Notes: generated by a model not told the origin, from the letters alone. DNA of 64,000 nucleotides from Streptomyces pluripotens (GCF_000802245.2 NZ_CP021080.1:5332001-5396000); one strand, 5' to 3'. Shown: positions 16,132-24,836, counted from the stretch's first letter. Program-made: numbers and translations.

Positions 16132-17608
16132 CGCACCCGGCTCACCCGTTCGCGTCCGTTTCTGCCCCTCGCCCACCGGTAACCCCCACGTGGGCCTGGT
16201 CCGCACCGCCCTGTTCAACTGGGCGTTCGCCCGGCACCACCAGGGCACCCTGGTCTTCCGCATCGAGGACACCGACGCGGCCCGCGACTCGGAGGAGTCG
16301 TACAACCAGCTGCTCGACGCGATGCGCTGGCTCGGCTTCGACTGGGACGAGGGGCCCGAGGTCGGCGGCCCGCACGCACCGTACCGCCAGTCGCAGCGCA
16401 TGGACCTGTATGCCGACATCGCGCGGAAGCTCCTCGACGGCGGCCACGCCTACCACTGCTACTGCTCGCAGGAAGAGCTGGACACCCGTCGTGAAGCCGC
16501 CCGTGCGGCCGGCAAGCCGTCCGGCTACGACGGCCACTGTCGTGACCTCACCGCCGAGCAGGTCGAGCAGTACGAGGCCGAGGGTCGGGCTCCGATCGTC
16601 CGGTTCCGCATGCCGGACGAGACGATCACCTTCACCGACCTGGTCCGGGGCGAGCTGGCCTTCACCCCGGAGAACGTCCCGGACTACGGCATCGTCCGCG
16701 CGAACGGCGCTCCGCTGTACACCCTGGTGAACCCTGTCGACGACGCTCTGATGGAGATCACCCACGTCCTGCGCGGCGAGGACCTGCTCTCCTCCACGCC
16801 CCGCCAGATCGCCCTCTACCGGGCGCTGATCGAGCTGGGCATCGCCAAGCAGATCCCCGCCTTCGGTCACCTGCCGTACGTGATGGGTGAGGGCAACAAG
16901 AAGCTCTCCAAGCGCGACCCGCAGTCCTCGCTCAACCTCTACCGCGAGCGGGGGTTCTTGCCCGAGGGCCTGCTCAACTACCTCTCGCTGTTGGGCTGGT
17001 CGCTCTCGGCGGACAAGGACATCTTCACGATCGACGACATGGTCGCCGCCTTCGACATCGCGGACGTGAACCCCAACCCGGCGCGCTTCGACCTGAAGAA
17101 GTGCGAGGCGATCAACGCCGACCACATCCGGATGCTGGATGCGAAGGAGTTCACCGAGCGCTGCCGTCCCTGGCTCAAGGCCCCGTTCGCCCCCTGGGCG
17201 CCGGAGGCCTTCGACGAGGCCAAGTGGCAGGCCATCGCCCCGCACGCCCAGACCCGCCTGAAGGTCCTCTCCGAGATCACCGACAACGTCGACTTCCTGT
17301 TCCTACCGGAGCCGGTTCTCGACGAGGCCTCGTGGACCAAGGCGATGAAGGAGGGCTCCGACGCCTTGCTCCGCACGGCCCGCGAGAAGCTGGAGTCGGC
17401 CGACTGGACCTCCGCCGAGTCCCTCAAGGAGGCCGTCCTGGCAGCCGGTGAGGCCCACAGCCTCAAGCTCGGCAAGGCGCAGGCCCCGGTCCGTGTAGCC
17501 GTCACCGGTCGCACCGTCGGCCTGCCGCTCTTCGAGTCCCTGGAGGTCCTGGGCAAGGAGCGCACGCTGAGCCGCATCGACGCGGCACTGGCGAAGCTGG
17601 CCGCGTAA
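16124..17608 (+). CDS. gltX: Glutamyl-tRNA synthetase
   Basis: A 494-residue class I aminoacyl-tRNA synthetase charging tRNA-Glu. In Streptomyces, which lack glutaminyl-tRNA synthetase, it is expected also to mischarge tRNA-Gln for later amidation. The class I signature is CPSPTGNPHVG (HIGH-like) near residue 16, and GNKKLSKRDP is the KMSKS-equivalent. The C-terminal helical domain recognises the anticodon. I use the GTG at 16124, giving the family length; a TTG three codons earlier is less likely. Its start overlaps the upstream stop (GTGGCTAG). Three tRNA-Glu and two tRNA-Gln genes lie 1 kb downstream, a fitting neighbourhood. Confidence 0.98.
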   Translation: MASAPGSPVRVRFCPSPTGNPHVGLVRTALFNWAFARHHQGTLVFRIEDTDAARDSEESYNQLLDAMRWLGFDWDEGPEVGGPHAPYRQSQRMDLYADIARKLLDGGHAYHCYCSQEELDTRREAARAAGKPSGYDGHCRDLTAEQVEQYEAEGRAPIVRFRMPDETITFTDLVRGELAFTPENVPDYGIVRANGAPLYTLVNPVDDALMEITHVLRGEDLLSSTPRQIALYRALIELGIAKQIPAFGHLPYVMGEGNKKLSKRDPQSSLNLYRERGFLPEGLLNYLSLLGWSLSADKDIFTIDDMVAAFDIADVNPNPARFDLKKCEAINADHIRMLDAKEFTERCRPWLKAPFAPWAPEAFDEAKWQAIAPHAQTRLKVLSEITDNVDFLFLPEPVLDEASWTKAMKEGSDALLRTAREKLESADWTSAESLKEAVLAAGEAHSLKLGKAQAPVRVAVTGRTVGLPLFESLEVLGKERTLSRIDAALAKLAA

Positions 17609-17621
17609 CCGAGCGGTTTCC

Positions 17622-17660
17622 GACGGGGGCGGCACCCGGGTTCCGGGTGCCGCCCCCGTC
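17622..17660 (+). terminator. Terminator of gltX
   Basis: A perfect 18-bp inverted repeat (arms 17622-17639 and 17643-17660) with a 3-nt loop, 14 bp after the gltX stop codon. Confidence 0.88.
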
Positions 17661-17753
17661 GGGTGGGCCGACCGGCGCCTCCCCCAGGCCCGGATCGCGG
17701 CGCCGTCCGGCGTTCCCCGGACGCACTGCGCATCTCCGGGTTACGTTCGGATC

Positions 17754-18485
17754 ATGAAGATCCAGGCCGTGGTATGGGACGTCGACGACACTCTCTTTGA
17801 CTACACGACCGCCGATCGGCAGGGCATGGGGGCGCACCTGGCGGCCGAGGGGCTCCTGGCCGCGTACGGTGGTGCGGAGGCGGCCCTGGTGCGGTGGCGG
17901 GAGGTCACCGACCAGCAGTGGGCGCGGTACGCAGCCGGAGAGGCCACCTTCCCGGAGCAGCGTCGTGACCGGGTCCGTGTGTTCCTGGACGAGCAACTGG
18001 GTGACGCCGAGGCCGATGCGTGGTTCCAGCGGTACATCGCGCACTACGAGGCCGCCTGGAGCCTGTTCCCGGACGTCCTGCCGGCTCTGGAGGCCCTCGC
18101 CACCAGCCACCGGCATGCGGTGCTGTCCAACTCCAGCCTCACCGTCCAGGAGCCCAAGCTGCGCACGCTCGGCGTCCGCGACCGTTTCGAGGTCGTGCTG
18201 TGCGCGGCCGAGCTGGGTGTGTCCAAGCCGGAGGCCGGGGCCTTCCTGGCGGCCTGCGAGGCGCTGGGCCTGCCTCCGCAGGAGGTGGCGTACGTCGGCG
18301 ACCATCCGGAGATCGACGGCAGGGGTGCCGTCGAGGCCGGGTTGCTGTCGGTGTGGATCGACCGCGGGGCAGCCTACGCCCGAGCCGTCGGGGAGGTCGT
18401 GGCACACCGGATCTCGACCCTCGCCGAACTCCCCGCGCTCGTCCGCTCAGATACCCGTTTTGGAGCCCCGTCCACCTTCAGGTAA
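17754..18485 (+). CDS. HAD-superfamily hydrolase
   Basis: A 243-residue haloacid dehalogenase-type phosphatase. Motif I is DVDDTLFD at residues 9-16 with the nucleophile and acid/base Asp; motif II is LSNSS; the motif III Lys is in GVSKPEAG; motif IV is YVGDHPEIDGRG. A helical cap of about 90 residues sits between motifs I and II, as in subfamily I (YjjG/GS1-like nucleotide or sugar phosphatases). Substrate is not predictable. The ATG is the first in frame with family-like sequence. It is an independent unit after the gltX terminator and before the tRNA cluster. Confidence 0.93.
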   Translation: MKIQAVVWDVDDTLFDYTTADRQGMGAHLAAEGLLAAYGGAEAALVRWREVTDQQWARYAAGEATFPEQRRDRVRVFLDEQLGDAEADAWFQRYIAHYEAAWSLFPDVLPALEALATSHRHAVLSNSSLTVQEPKLRTLGVRDRFEVVLCAAELGVSKPEAGAFLAACEALGLPPQEVAYVGDHPEIDGRGAVEAGLLSVWIDRGAAYARAVGEVVAHRISTLAELPALVRSDTRFGAPSTFR

Positions 18486-18575
18486 TGTTCTTCCTGCGCC
18501 GAGGGGAGCGGGCCGGAAGGCCGGAGCCCCGAGGAGCAAGCTAGAACGAGAACCCCGCAGGGGCTTGAGTTCCAG

Positions 18576-18647
18576 TGGCCTATGGTGTAATTGGCAGCAC
18601 GACTGATTCTGGTTCAGTTAGTCTTGGTTCGAGTCCAGGTAGGCCAG
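18576..18647 (+). tRNA. tRNA-Gln (CTG)
   Basis: A 72-nt cloverleaf with acceptor TGGCCTA/TAGGCCA and discriminator G. The anticodon stem ACTGA/TCAGT encloses TTCTGGT, giving anticodon CTG. The T loop is TTCGAGT. No CCA is encoded. First of five tRNA genes. Confidence 0.96.
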
Positions 18648-18668
18648 CTCGCAGAGCTTATCTGCAAA

Positions 18669-18741
18669 GCCCCCGTTGTGTAGCGGCCTAGCACGCCGCC
18701 CTCTCAAGGCGGTAGCGCCGGTTCGAATCCGGTCGGGGGTA
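18669..18741 (+). tRNA. tRNA-Glu (CTC), copy 1
   Basis: A 73-nt cloverleaf with acceptor GCCCCCG/CGGGGGT and discriminator A. The anticodon stem CCGCC/GGCGG holds CTCTCAA, giving anticodon CTC. The T loop is TTCGAAT. Confidence 0.96.
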
Positions 18742-18770
18742 CTGGTCCCGGTCTTGTCGGGATCGCTAGG

Positions 18771-18843
18771 GCCCCCGTTGTGTAGCGGCCTAGCACGCCG
18801 CCCTCTCAAGGCGGTAGCGCCGGTTCGAATCCGGTCGGGGGTA
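18771..18843 (+). tRNA. tRNA-Glu (CTC), copy 2
   Basis: Identical to the copy at 18669. It begins 29 bp after that copy ends. Confidence 0.96.
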
Positions 18844-18864
18844 CTGACTGGTCTAAACCATCAT

Positions 18865-18936
18865 TGGTCTATGGTGTAATTGGCAGCACGACTGATTCTG
18901 GTTCAGTTAGTCTTGGTTCGAGTCCAGGTAGACCAG
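18865..18936 (+). tRNA. tRNA-Gln (CTG), copy 2
   Basis: Same as the first tRNA-Gln except for a compensatory acceptor-stem change: TGGTCTA/TAGACCA in place of TGGCCTA/TAGGCCA. Anticodon CTG. Confidence 0.96.
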
Positions 18937-18964
18937 CTCGGACCTGCGGAAACGCAGTGTCCAC

Positions 18965-19037
18965 GCCCCCGTTGTGTAGCGGCCTAGCACGCCGCCCTCT
19001 CAAGGCGGTAGCGCCGGTTCGAATCCGGTCGGGGGTA
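18965..19037 (+). tRNA. tRNA-Glu (CTC), copy 3
   Basis: Identical to the other two tRNA-Glu genes; last of the cluster, followed 9 bp later by a terminator. Confidence 0.96.
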
Positions 19038-19046
19038 CGTATATGG

Positions 19047-19074
19047 AAGGCCTCCCACTCCGGTGGGAGGCCTT
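19047..19074 (+). terminator. Terminator of the tRNA cluster
   Basis: A perfect 12-bp stem (AAGGCCTCCCAC) with a 4-nt TCCG loop, followed by TCGTGTGT. It also lies 24 bp beyond the stop of the convergent MerR gene and may serve both. Confidence 0.9.
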
Positions 19075-19097
19075 TCGTGTGTCTCCGCTCCCGCGGT

Positions 19098-19742
19098 TCA
19101 CTCGAAGCCGTAGCGCCGCGCCGACTCCTCCTCCTGGGCCAGTCGGTGCAGGGCCTGCAGCATTGGCTCCACCAGGACCGCGCTGAGCACCGCGGTCTCC
19201 ACCTTCTCCGCCTCCGAGGGGTAAGTCTCCACGTTGTCCAGGTCGAGTCTGGCTGCCTCGTGCATCAACTTGGCGTATGACACCAGAAGTTCGGCATCCC
19301 AGTCGTAGCCGAGCCGGCGGAACGCGGCCACCGCCACTACCAGGGAGCGGTACGCGGGGGACACGGTCGTCAGCAGCTTGGCGTTGGACCAGCCGAGGGT
19401 CTCCAGCAACGCGCCCGCCTCCTGGTGTGCCGCCCGCACGAACGCGTCGTCCTCGTCCGGCTCCGGCACCTGCGGCAGTGCCCACAAAGCCGCACCCATC
19501 CGCAGGGTCCGGCCCAGGGAATCGTCGTCGACGTGCCCCAGTACCTCCCGGACCGTGGCCACCGGCAGTCCGCCGACCTGGATCATCGCGCGCACCAGTT
19601 GCAGCCGGCGCAGGTGCTCCGCGTCGTACTCCGCGGTCGTGGTGTTGAGCTGGCGGCCCGGCGGGAGCAGCCCCTCACGCAGGTAGTACTTGATCGTCGC
19701 GGTGGACACACCACTGCGTCTGCTCAGCTCGGCAAGCCGCAT
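19098..19742 (-). CDS. MerR-family transcriptional regulator
   Basis: A 214-residue regulator. The N-terminal winged helix-turn-helix (MRLAELSRRSGVSTATIKYYLREGLL) is classic MerR, followed by YDAEHLRRLQLVRAMI and a 140-residue helical ligand or dimer domain rich in Ala and Leu. I start at the ATG ending at 19742, which has GGAG 8 bp upstream; an upstream ATG adds 12 residues with no site. No Cys-rich metal-binding C-terminus is present, so it is more likely a small-molecule or drug-type MerR. It is divergent from the DUF4188 gene, and a dyad in the shared 83-bp spacer is a probable operator. The obvious target is its neighbour. Confidence 0.9.
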   Translation of the reverse strand: MRLAELSRRSGVSTATIKYYLREGLLPPGRQLNTTTAEYDAEHLRRLQLVRAMIQVGGLPVATVREVLGHVDDDSLGRTLRMGAALWALPQVPEPDEDDAFVRAAHQEAGALLETLGWSNAKLLTTVSPAYRSLVVAVAAFRRLGYDWDAELLVSYAKLMHEAARLDLDNVETYPSEAEKVETAVLSAVLVEPMLQALHRLAQEEESARRYGFE

Positions 19743-19767
19743 CCCTTGCGCTCCTTCTTGGATAACG

Positions 19768-19800
19768 GCACTGTCCAAGCATCCATGGCTTGGATAGTGC
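19768..19800. promoter_or_regulatory. Putative MerR operator between divergent genes
   Basis: A 13-bp inverted repeat (GCACTGTCCAAGC and GCTTGGATAGTGC, one mismatch) with a 7-bp spacer. It sits between the MerR gene and the DUF4188 gene, where a MerR protein would be expected to bind a stretched promoter. Confidence 0.6.
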
Positions 19801-19825
19801 CGCTCGCCGATGAGGGGGAGTCCCG

Positions 19826-20350
19826 ATGTCGAACCGGATCGTCTCAGGTCGTACCACCGCGAATGCCGAAGGTGAGGTGGCGGTCCTGCTGATCGGCATG
19901 CGCATCAACCGCTTCCGGGCCGTACACCTGTGGCTGCCCGTGATGCTGGCGATGTTCCGCATGCTGCGGGAACTGGAGCGGGAACCCGCGCGAGGCCTGC
20001 GCAACCGGGTCCTGCTGACTGCGTCTCCCCGCACGTACTACGTCGTGCAGTACTGGGAGTCCAAGGAGAAGCTCTACGCCTACGCCACCGCGCCGGACGC
20101 CTTCCACCACAAGGCCTGGGCGCTGTTCAACCGCAAGGAGCGCAGCGGCAGGCTGCGTGGAGGGGTGGGCATCTGGCACGAGGCGTACGTGGTGCCGGAA
20201 GGGTCCTACGAGGCGATCTACGGGGACATGCCGGCGTTCGGACTGGCCGCCGCGTACGGGCAGGTGCCGCTGGACAAGCGGGGCCGGTACGCGAAGGACC
20301 GGTTCGCCTACCGGTCGAAGGAGGCCGAGGCGACCGGGAAGACCGCCTGA
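19826..20350 (+). CDS. DUF4188 domain-containing protein
   Basis: A 174-residue protein with the DUF4188 pattern: VAVLLIGMRINRFRAVHLWLP at the start, then YYVVQYWESKEKLYAYA and a conserved H-x-x-A-W in FHHKAWALFNR, ending with GIWHEAYVV and ETIYG-like YEAIYGDMP. The fold resembles dimeric alpha/beta-barrel monooxygenase-like proteins, and some relatives are annotated as phenylacetaldoxime dehydratase-like. The enzymatic role is unknown. It has no signal peptide. Divergent control by the adjacent MerR protein is likely, which would make it an inducible function. Confidence 0.85.
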   Translation: MSNRIVSGRTTANAEGEVAVLLIGMRINRFRAVHLWLPVMLAMFRMLRELEREPARGLRNRVLLTASPRTYYVVQYWESKEKLYAYATAPDAFHHKAWALFNRKERSGRLRGGVGIWHEAYVVPEGSYEAIYGDMPAFGLAAAYGQVPLDKRGRYAKDRFAYRSKEAEATGKTA

Positions 20351-20423
20351 CGGGGACGGGAGACCGTCTGACGCGGAAGAGGGGAGGAGCGTGAGTGGGG
20401 GGAACCGGGAAGCGGGGAAGCGA

Positions 20424-20459
20424 GGGAGGGCCTGCCGCGGCGTTGAGGCCGGCCCTCCC
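20424..20459. terminator. Bidirectional terminator between DUF4188 gene and ndgR
   Basis: GGGAGGGCC and GGCCCTCCC pair perfectly over 9 bp around an 18-nt loop. It lies between convergent stop codons at 20350 and 20476. Confidence 0.75.
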
Positions 20460-20475
20460 GGTTTCCGGGGGCGGC

Positions 20476-21192
20476 TCAGCCCGAGCGGCGCAGCGCTTCC
20501 GACAGGCGGGCCGCGGCGTCGATGACCGCCTGGGCGTGCATGCGACCCGGGTGGCGCGTCAGGCGCTCGATGGGCCCCGAGACGGAGACGGCGGCCACCA
20601 CGCGGTTGGAGGGGCCGCGCACGGGAGCCGAGACGGACGCGACGCCCGGTTCCCGCTCACCGATGGACTGGGCCCAGCCGCGCCGTCGTACACCCGACAG
20701 GGCCGTCGCCGTGAAGCGGGCCCCCTGCAGGCCGCGGTGCAGGCGCTCGGGCTCCTCCCAGGCGAGCAGGATCTGTGCTGAGGACCCGGCCTTCATGGTG
20801 AGTGTGGAGCCGACCGGGACGGTGTCCCGCAGGCCGGACAGGCGCTCCGCCGCGGCCACGCAGATCCGCATGTCACCCTGGCGCCGGTAGAGCTGTGCAC
20901 TCTCACCGGTGATGTCGCGGAGGTGGGTGAGTACGGGGCCCGCCGTCGCGAGCAGGCGGTCTTCGCCGGCCGCAGCCGCGAGCTCCGCGAGGCGCGGGCC
21001 GAGGATGAACCGGCCTTGCATGTCGCGTGCCACCATGCGGTGGTGTTCCAGGGCCACGGCCAGGCGGTGGGCCGTGGGTCGTGCCAGTCCGGTGGCGCCG
21101 ACCAGACCCGCGAGGGTGGCCGGACCGGACTCCAGAGCGCTCAGGACGAGGGCCGCCTTGTCCAGAACGCCGACGCCGCTACTGTTGTCCAT
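20476..21192 (-). CDS. ndgR: IclR-family regulator NdgR
   Basis: A 238-residue IclR protein with an N-terminal winged helix ([22 protein letters not shown]) and a C-terminal effector domain (residues about 75-238). The match to NdgR (AreB/LtbR type) is strong, both by sequence feel and by divergent placement next to leuCD. In characterised Streptomyces and Corynebacterium it controls leucine and other branched-chain or sulfur amino-acid genes and influences antibiotic production. The ATG ending at 21192 gives the family length. The open frame runs far upstream, antisense to leuC; I reject that part. An inverted repeat 9 bp upstream of its start is the probable shared operator. Confidence 0.93.
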   Translation of the reverse strand: MDNSSGVGVLDKAALVLSALESGPATLAGLVGATGLARPTAHRLAVALEHHRMVARDMQGRFILGPRLAELAAAAGEDRLLATAGPVLTHLRDITGESAQLYRRQGDMRICVAAAERLSGLRDTVPVGSTLTMKAGSSAQILLAWEEPERLHRGLQGARFTATALSGVRRRGWAQSIGEREPGVASVSAPVRGPSNRVVAAVSVSGPIERLTRHPGRMHAQAVIDAAARLSEALRRSG

Positions 21193-21200
21193 GCAACGAT

Positions 21201-21229
21201 ACTTGCGTCTCACTCTGTGAAACGCAAGT
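21201..21229. promoter_or_regulatory. Putative NdgR operator upstream of ndgR and leuCD
   Basis: A perfect 8-bp inverted repeat, ACTTGCGT and ACGCAAGT, separated by 13 bp of less GC-rich sequence. It overlaps where the divergent promoters should lie. NdgR/AreB homologues are known to bind this intergenic region; the exact site here is my inference. Confidence 0.6.
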
Positions 21230-21396
21230 TCAATTTTCCGTGGAACGCGCCACCCTGGGACCACAAGCGGCCCGCACCCCAAGGGGCCCGGCGGTGGATG
21301 CCCAAAACCACGACTCCAGGGGACGGAAAGGGCGGCCGCCGCTTCCTCAAGATCTCTAGTTGGGCCGGTGGACGTTCGCCGGCCGGAGGGAAAGCG

Positions 21397-22833
21397 ATGG
21401 GTAGGACACTCGCGGAGAAGGTCTGGGACGACCACGTCGTCCGGCGCGCCGAGGGCGAGCCCGACCTCCTCTACATCGATCTGCACCTGCTGCACGAGGT
21501 GACCAGCCCGCAGGCTTTCGACGGGCTGCGCAAGAACGGCCGGAAGGTGCGCCGCCTCGACCTCACCATCGCGACCGAAGATCACAACACCCCCACCCTC
21601 GACATCGACAAGCCCATCGCCGACCCGGTCTCCCGCGCCCAGCTGGAGACGCTGCGCAAGAACTGCGCCGAGTTCGGGGTACGCCTGCATCCGCTCGGCG
21701 ACGTCGAGCAGGGCGTCGTGCACGTCGTCGGCCCTCAGCTGGGTCTGACCCAGCCGGGCGCCACCGTGGTCTGCGGCGACTCGCACACCTCCACGCACGG
21801 CGCGTTCGGCGCGCTGGCGTTCGGCATCGGCACCTCGCAGGTCGAGCATGTGCTGGCCACCCAGACGCTGCCGATGGCCCGTCCGAAGACCATGGCCATC
21901 ACCGTCGAGGGGGAGCTGCCCGAGGGCGTCACCGCTAAGGACCTGATCCTGGCGATCATCGCGAGGATCGGCACCGGAGGAGGCCAGGGCTACATCCTGG
22001 AGTACCGTGGCTCCGCCATCGAGAAGCTCTCGATGGAGGCCCGCATGACCATCTGCAACATGTCGATCGAGGCCGGCGCCCGCGCGGGCATGATCGCCCC
22101 CGACGAAACCACCTTCGCCTACCTCAAGGGCCGCGCACACGCCCCCGAGGGCGCCGACTGGGGCGCCGCGGTGGAGTACTGGAAGACCCTACGCACCGAC
22201 GACGACGCGGTCTTCGACGCCGAGGTCGTCATCGACGCCGCCGAACTGTCCCCGTTCGTCACCTGGGGCACCAATCCCGGCCAGGGCGCACCCCTTTCGG
22301 CATCCGTCCCCGACCCGGCTTCGTACGACGACGCATCGGAGCGCTTCGCCGCCGAAAAGGCCCTGGAATACATGGGGTTGGAGGCCGGTCAGGCGCTGCG
22401 CTCCATCAGGGTGGACACCGTCTTCGTAGGCTCCTGCACCAACGGCCGCATCGAGGACTTGCGCGCCGCCGCCGCGATCCTGCGGAGCCGCAAAGTCGCC
22501 GACGGCGTACGGATGCTGGTCGTCCCGGGCTCGGCGCGAGTCGGACTCCAGGCCGTTTCCGAGGGCCTGGACGTGGTCTTCAAGGAGGCCGGCGCCGAAT
22601 GGCGGCACGCGGGCTGCTCGATGTGCCTGGGCATGAATCCCGACCAGCTGGCCCCGGGCGAGCGCTCCGCCTCCACCTCCAACCGCAACTTCGAGGGCCG
22701 GCAGGGCAAGGGCGGTCGTACCCACCTGGTGTCGCCGCAGGTGGCAGCCGCCACCGCCGTCCTGGGCCGCCTGGCCTCCCCGGCCGACCTGACCGACGAC
22801 AACGCCGCCCGCACGCCTGCTGGAGTCCGATAA
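21397..22833 (+). CDS. leuC: 3-isopropylmalate dehydratase large subunit
   Basis: A 478-residue aconitase-family enzyme that isomerises 2-isopropylmalate to 3-isopropylmalate in leucine synthesis, with LeuD as small subunit. Cluster-binding cysteines appear in [13 protein letters not shown] and [10 protein letters not shown]; the active-site segments [15 protein letters not shown] and GTSQVEHVL are intact. The ATG has GGAGGG 7 bp upstream. The frame is open upstream, with another ATG at 21298, but the chosen start matches LeuC length. It is followed after 2 bp by leuD. The whole operon faces ndgR. Confidence 0.98.
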   Translation: MGRTLAEKVWDDHVVRRAEGEPDLLYIDLHLLHEVTSPQAFDGLRKNGRKVRRLDLTIATEDHNTPTLDIDKPIADPVSRAQLETLRKNCAEFGVRLHPLGDVEQGVVHVVGPQLGLTQPGATVVCGDSHTSTHGAFGALAFGIGTSQVEHVLATQTLPMARPKTMAITVEGELPEGVTAKDLILAIIARIGTGGGQGYILEYRGSAIEKLSMEARMTICNMSIEAGARAGMIAPDETTFAYLKGRAHAPEGADWGAAVEYWKTLRTDDDAVFDAEVVIDAAELSPFVTWGTNPGQGAPLSASVPDPASYDDASERFAAEKALEYMGLEAGQALRSIRVDTVFVGSCTNGRIEDLRAAAAILRSRKVADGVRMLVVPGSARVGLQAVSEGLDVVFKEAGAEWRHAGCSMCLGMNPDQLAPGERSASTSNRNFEGRQGKGGRTHLVSPQVAAATAVLGRLASPADLTDDNAARTPAGVR

Positions 22834-22835
22834 CC

Positions 22836-23429
22836 ATGGAAGCCTTCACCACCCACACCGGCCGGGCCGTTCCGCTGCGCCGCAGCAACGTCGACACCGA
22901 CCAGATCATCCCTGCTCACTGGCTCAAGAAGGTAACCCGGGACGGCTTTGAGGACGGCCTGTTCGAGGCCTGGCGCAAGGACCCGGAGTTCGTGCTCAAC
23001 CGCCCCGAGCGGCAGGGAGCCACGGTCCTGGTAGCAGGCCCCGACTTCGGCACCGGCTCCTCCCGTGAGCACGCCGTCTGGGCGCTGCAGAACTTCGGTT
23101 TCAAGGCCGTGATCTCCTCCCGCTTCGCGGACATCTTCCGGGGCAACTCGCTGAAGAACGGCCTGCTCACGGTGGTCCTGGAGCAGAAGGTCGTGGACGC
23201 CCTGTGGGAGCTGACCGAACAGGACCCCGCCGCCGGAATCACCGTCGACCTTCAGGCCCGGGAGGTGCGCACGACCGGTATCACCGCCTCCTTCGAGCTG
23301 GACGAGAACTCCCGCTGGCGGCTGCTCAACGGCCTCGACGACATCTCCATCACGCTCCGGAACGAGGCCGACGTCGCCGCCTTCGAAGCCGGACGCCCCC
23401 TCCACAAGCCGCGGACGCTTCAGGCGTGA
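22836..23429 (+). CDS. leuD: 3-isopropylmalate dehydratase small subunit
   Basis: A 197-residue swivel-domain partner of LeuC. Typical landmarks are [14 protein letters not shown] near the start, [16 protein letters not shown] and [19 protein letters not shown]. Its ATG begins 2 bp after the leuC TAA, so translation is coupled. Length is normal. Confidence 0.98.
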   Translation: MEAFTTHTGRAVPLRRSNVDTDQIIPAHWLKKVTRDGFEDGLFEAWRKDPEFVLNRPERQGATVLVAGPDFGTGSSREHAVWALQNFGFKAVISSRFADIFRGNSLKNGLLTVVLEQKVVDALWELTEQDPAAGITVDLQAREVRTTGITASFELDENSRWRLLNGLDDISITLRNEADVAAFEAGRPLHKPRTLQA

Positions 23430-23509
23430 TCGCGCTCTGATACCGCTCTGAATCCGCTCTGACCGGCGCACGCCGAACGGGTCGGGTTTCGGCCACCTCA
23501 ACACTCCGT

Positions 23510-23542
23510 CCGTACCCCCGATCGCCACGATCGGGGGTACGG
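23510..23542 (+). terminator. Terminator of leuCD
   Basis: A perfect 15-bp stem (CCGTACCCCCGATCG with its complement) and a 3-nt loop, followed by ACGTTTCT, 80 bp after leuD. Confidence 0.88.
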
Positions 23543-23727
23543 ACGTTTCTGCACCCGAACGGCCCCGCGTGCGCCACTCCTTCCACTCAACTATCCATGT
23601 CGGGAAGGAGATTGGCGATGTTCGTGACCGTCGTCGGTAAACCCTGTGGATGGCCCGGGAGGGTTGTTGGGGGCGGCAGTTGCACCCTGCGCAGGCGACA
23701 ACTCGCCCCAGATGGCACAATCTGTGC

Positions 23728-23958
23728 ATGGAACACGACGGCCAACTCCAGCTCTATGCGGCGGTCGCGAACCAGCTCAAGGAAGCGCACACAAGGGTGC
23801 GCGCACTGCAAGTCCCGGAGGGCGTACGGATGGCGCTGACCCGGAAGCTGCTGGTCATTACGGCCGCGGCCAAGCACGATCTCGCCGACGCGGCAAGGCG
23901 GCTCGAACGGTTCACCGCGGACCTTGACGAGGGACGGATCCCCGACGGGGGCCGCTGA
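23728..23958 (+). CDS. Small helical hypothetical protein
   Basis: A 76-residue, mostly alpha-helical protein: MEHDGQLQLYAAVANQLKE followed by a basic middle (VRMALTRKLLVITAAAKHDL) and an acidic end. No signal peptide, membrane span or cysteine. It is conserved in this position next to hupS in Streptomyces as far as I recall, but I know no function. I chose the ATG at 23728 because the upstream frame has shadow composition. No clear Shine-Dalgarno is visible, and a CACAAT hexamer 7 bp before the ATG leaves open a very short or absent leader. Confidence 0.7.
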   Translation: MEHDGQLQLYAAVANQLKEAHTRVRALQVPEGVRMALTRKLLVITAAAKHDLADAARRLERFTADLDEGRIPDGGR

Positions 23959-24014
23959 ACAGTCCGGGGTAGCCGAGTCCGTTGCGGCACAAGGGTGATA
24001 AGCCCGTTTCGTGT

Positions 24015-24043
24015 TTGATTTGCGGTATATATCTGCCTAACGT
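24015..24043 (+). promoter_or_regulatory. hupS: Likely hupS promoter
   Basis: TTGATT, a 17-bp spacer and TAACGT match a HrdB-type -35/-10 pair, in a locally AT-rich segment. The -10 ends about 50 bp upstream of the hupS GTG. Confidence 0.55.
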
Positions 24044-24094
24044 GCGAAAAAGCTTGAACACTTTCGTTCCGGCGATGTCTCCGAAGGGGAAGAC

Positions 24095-24766
24095 GTGAAC
24101 AAGGCGCAGCTCGTAGAAGCGATTGCCGACAAGATGGGCGGTCGCCAGCAGGCCGCCGATGCTGTCGACGCGGTCCTGGACGCCATCGTCCGCGCGGTCG
24201 TCGCGGGCGACCGGGTCTCGGTCACCGGCTTCGGGTCCTTCGAGAAGGTCGACCGCCCCGCTCGCTACGCCCGCAACCCCCAGACGGGCGAGCGGGTTCG
24301 GGTCAGGAAGACCTCGGTGCCCCGCTTCCGCGCGGGACAGGGTTTCAAGGACCTGGTGAGCGGCTCGAAGAAGCTGCCGCGCAGCGGCGAGGTCGCCGTC
24401 AAGAAGGCCCCCAAGGGCAGCCTGACTGGTGGTGCTTCCGCGACGGTCAAGAAGGCAGCCGCGAAGAAGACCGCCAAGGCCGCCGCCGCGAAGAAGGCAG
24501 CGGCCAAGAAGGCAGCGGCGAAGAAGACCACGGCGAAGAAGGTCACCGCGAAGAAGGCCGCGGCCAAGAAGGCCCCCGCGAAGAAGACCACGGCGACCGC
24601 CAAGGCCGCCGCCGCGAAGAAGGCCACGGCCAAGAAGACCACGGCGAAGAAGGCCGCGGCCAAGAAGGCCCCCGCGAAGAAGGTCACCGCCAAGAAGGCC
24701 CCGGCCAAGAAGTCGACGGCCCGCAAGACCACCGCCAAGAAGGCCAGCGCCCGCAAGGCCTCGTAA
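24095..24766 (+). CDS. hupS: HU-family protein with histone H1-like tail (HupS)
   Basis: A 223-residue nucleoid protein. Residues 1 to about 95 form an HU domain ([14 protein letters not shown], the DNA-binding arm [21 protein letters not shown], and [14 protein letters not shown]). Residues from about 115 on are a tail of repeated A/K motifs ([24 protein letters not shown]) like eukaryotic H1 and mycobacterial HupB. In S. coelicolor HupS is a sporulation-associated HU that compacts spore nucleoids. The tail length (about 105 residues) varies between strains and is encoded by repetitive DNA prone to slippage. GTG start with GAAGGGGA upstream; the promoter is at 24015-24043. Confidence 0.96.
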   Translation: MNKAQLVEAIADKMGGRQQAADAVDAVLDAIVRAVVAGDRVSVTGFGSFEKVDRPARYARNPQTGERVRVRKTSVPRFRAGQGFKDLVSGSKKLPRSGEVAVKKAPKGSLTGGASATVKKAAAKKTAKAAAAKKAAAKKAAAKKTTAKKVTAKKAAAKKAPAKKTTATAKAAAAKKATAKKTTAKKAAAKKAPAKKVTAKKAPAKKSTARKTTAKKASARKAS

Positions 24767-24789
24767 GGCCACTGAGGCACTCACGCGCC

Positions 24790-24818
24790 GGGCCGGACTC
24801 CTTCGGGGAGCCCGGCCC
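24790..24818. terminator. Terminator between hupS and the convergent small gene
   Basis: GGGCCGGACTCC and GGGGAGCCCGGCCC pair over about 12 bp with one mismatch around a TTC loop. Confidence 0.7.
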
Positions 24819-24836
24819 GCGGCGTGTGCGAGGGCG

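Noticed and set aside
21241..21396. Leucine-type attenuator peptide before leuC
   Set aside because: The ATG at 21298 is in frame with leuC, with no stop and no run of Leu codons, so it is not a leader peptide.
21193..22140. Open minus-strand frame extending ndgR to 554 residues across leuC
   Set aside because: It is the antisense shadow of leuC; NdgR proteins start at the ATG ending at 21192.
24421..24766. Lysine/alanine repeat region considered as a CRISPR-like or satellite array
   Set aside because: It is the coding sequence of the HupS tail with irregular codon repeats, not an array with spacers.
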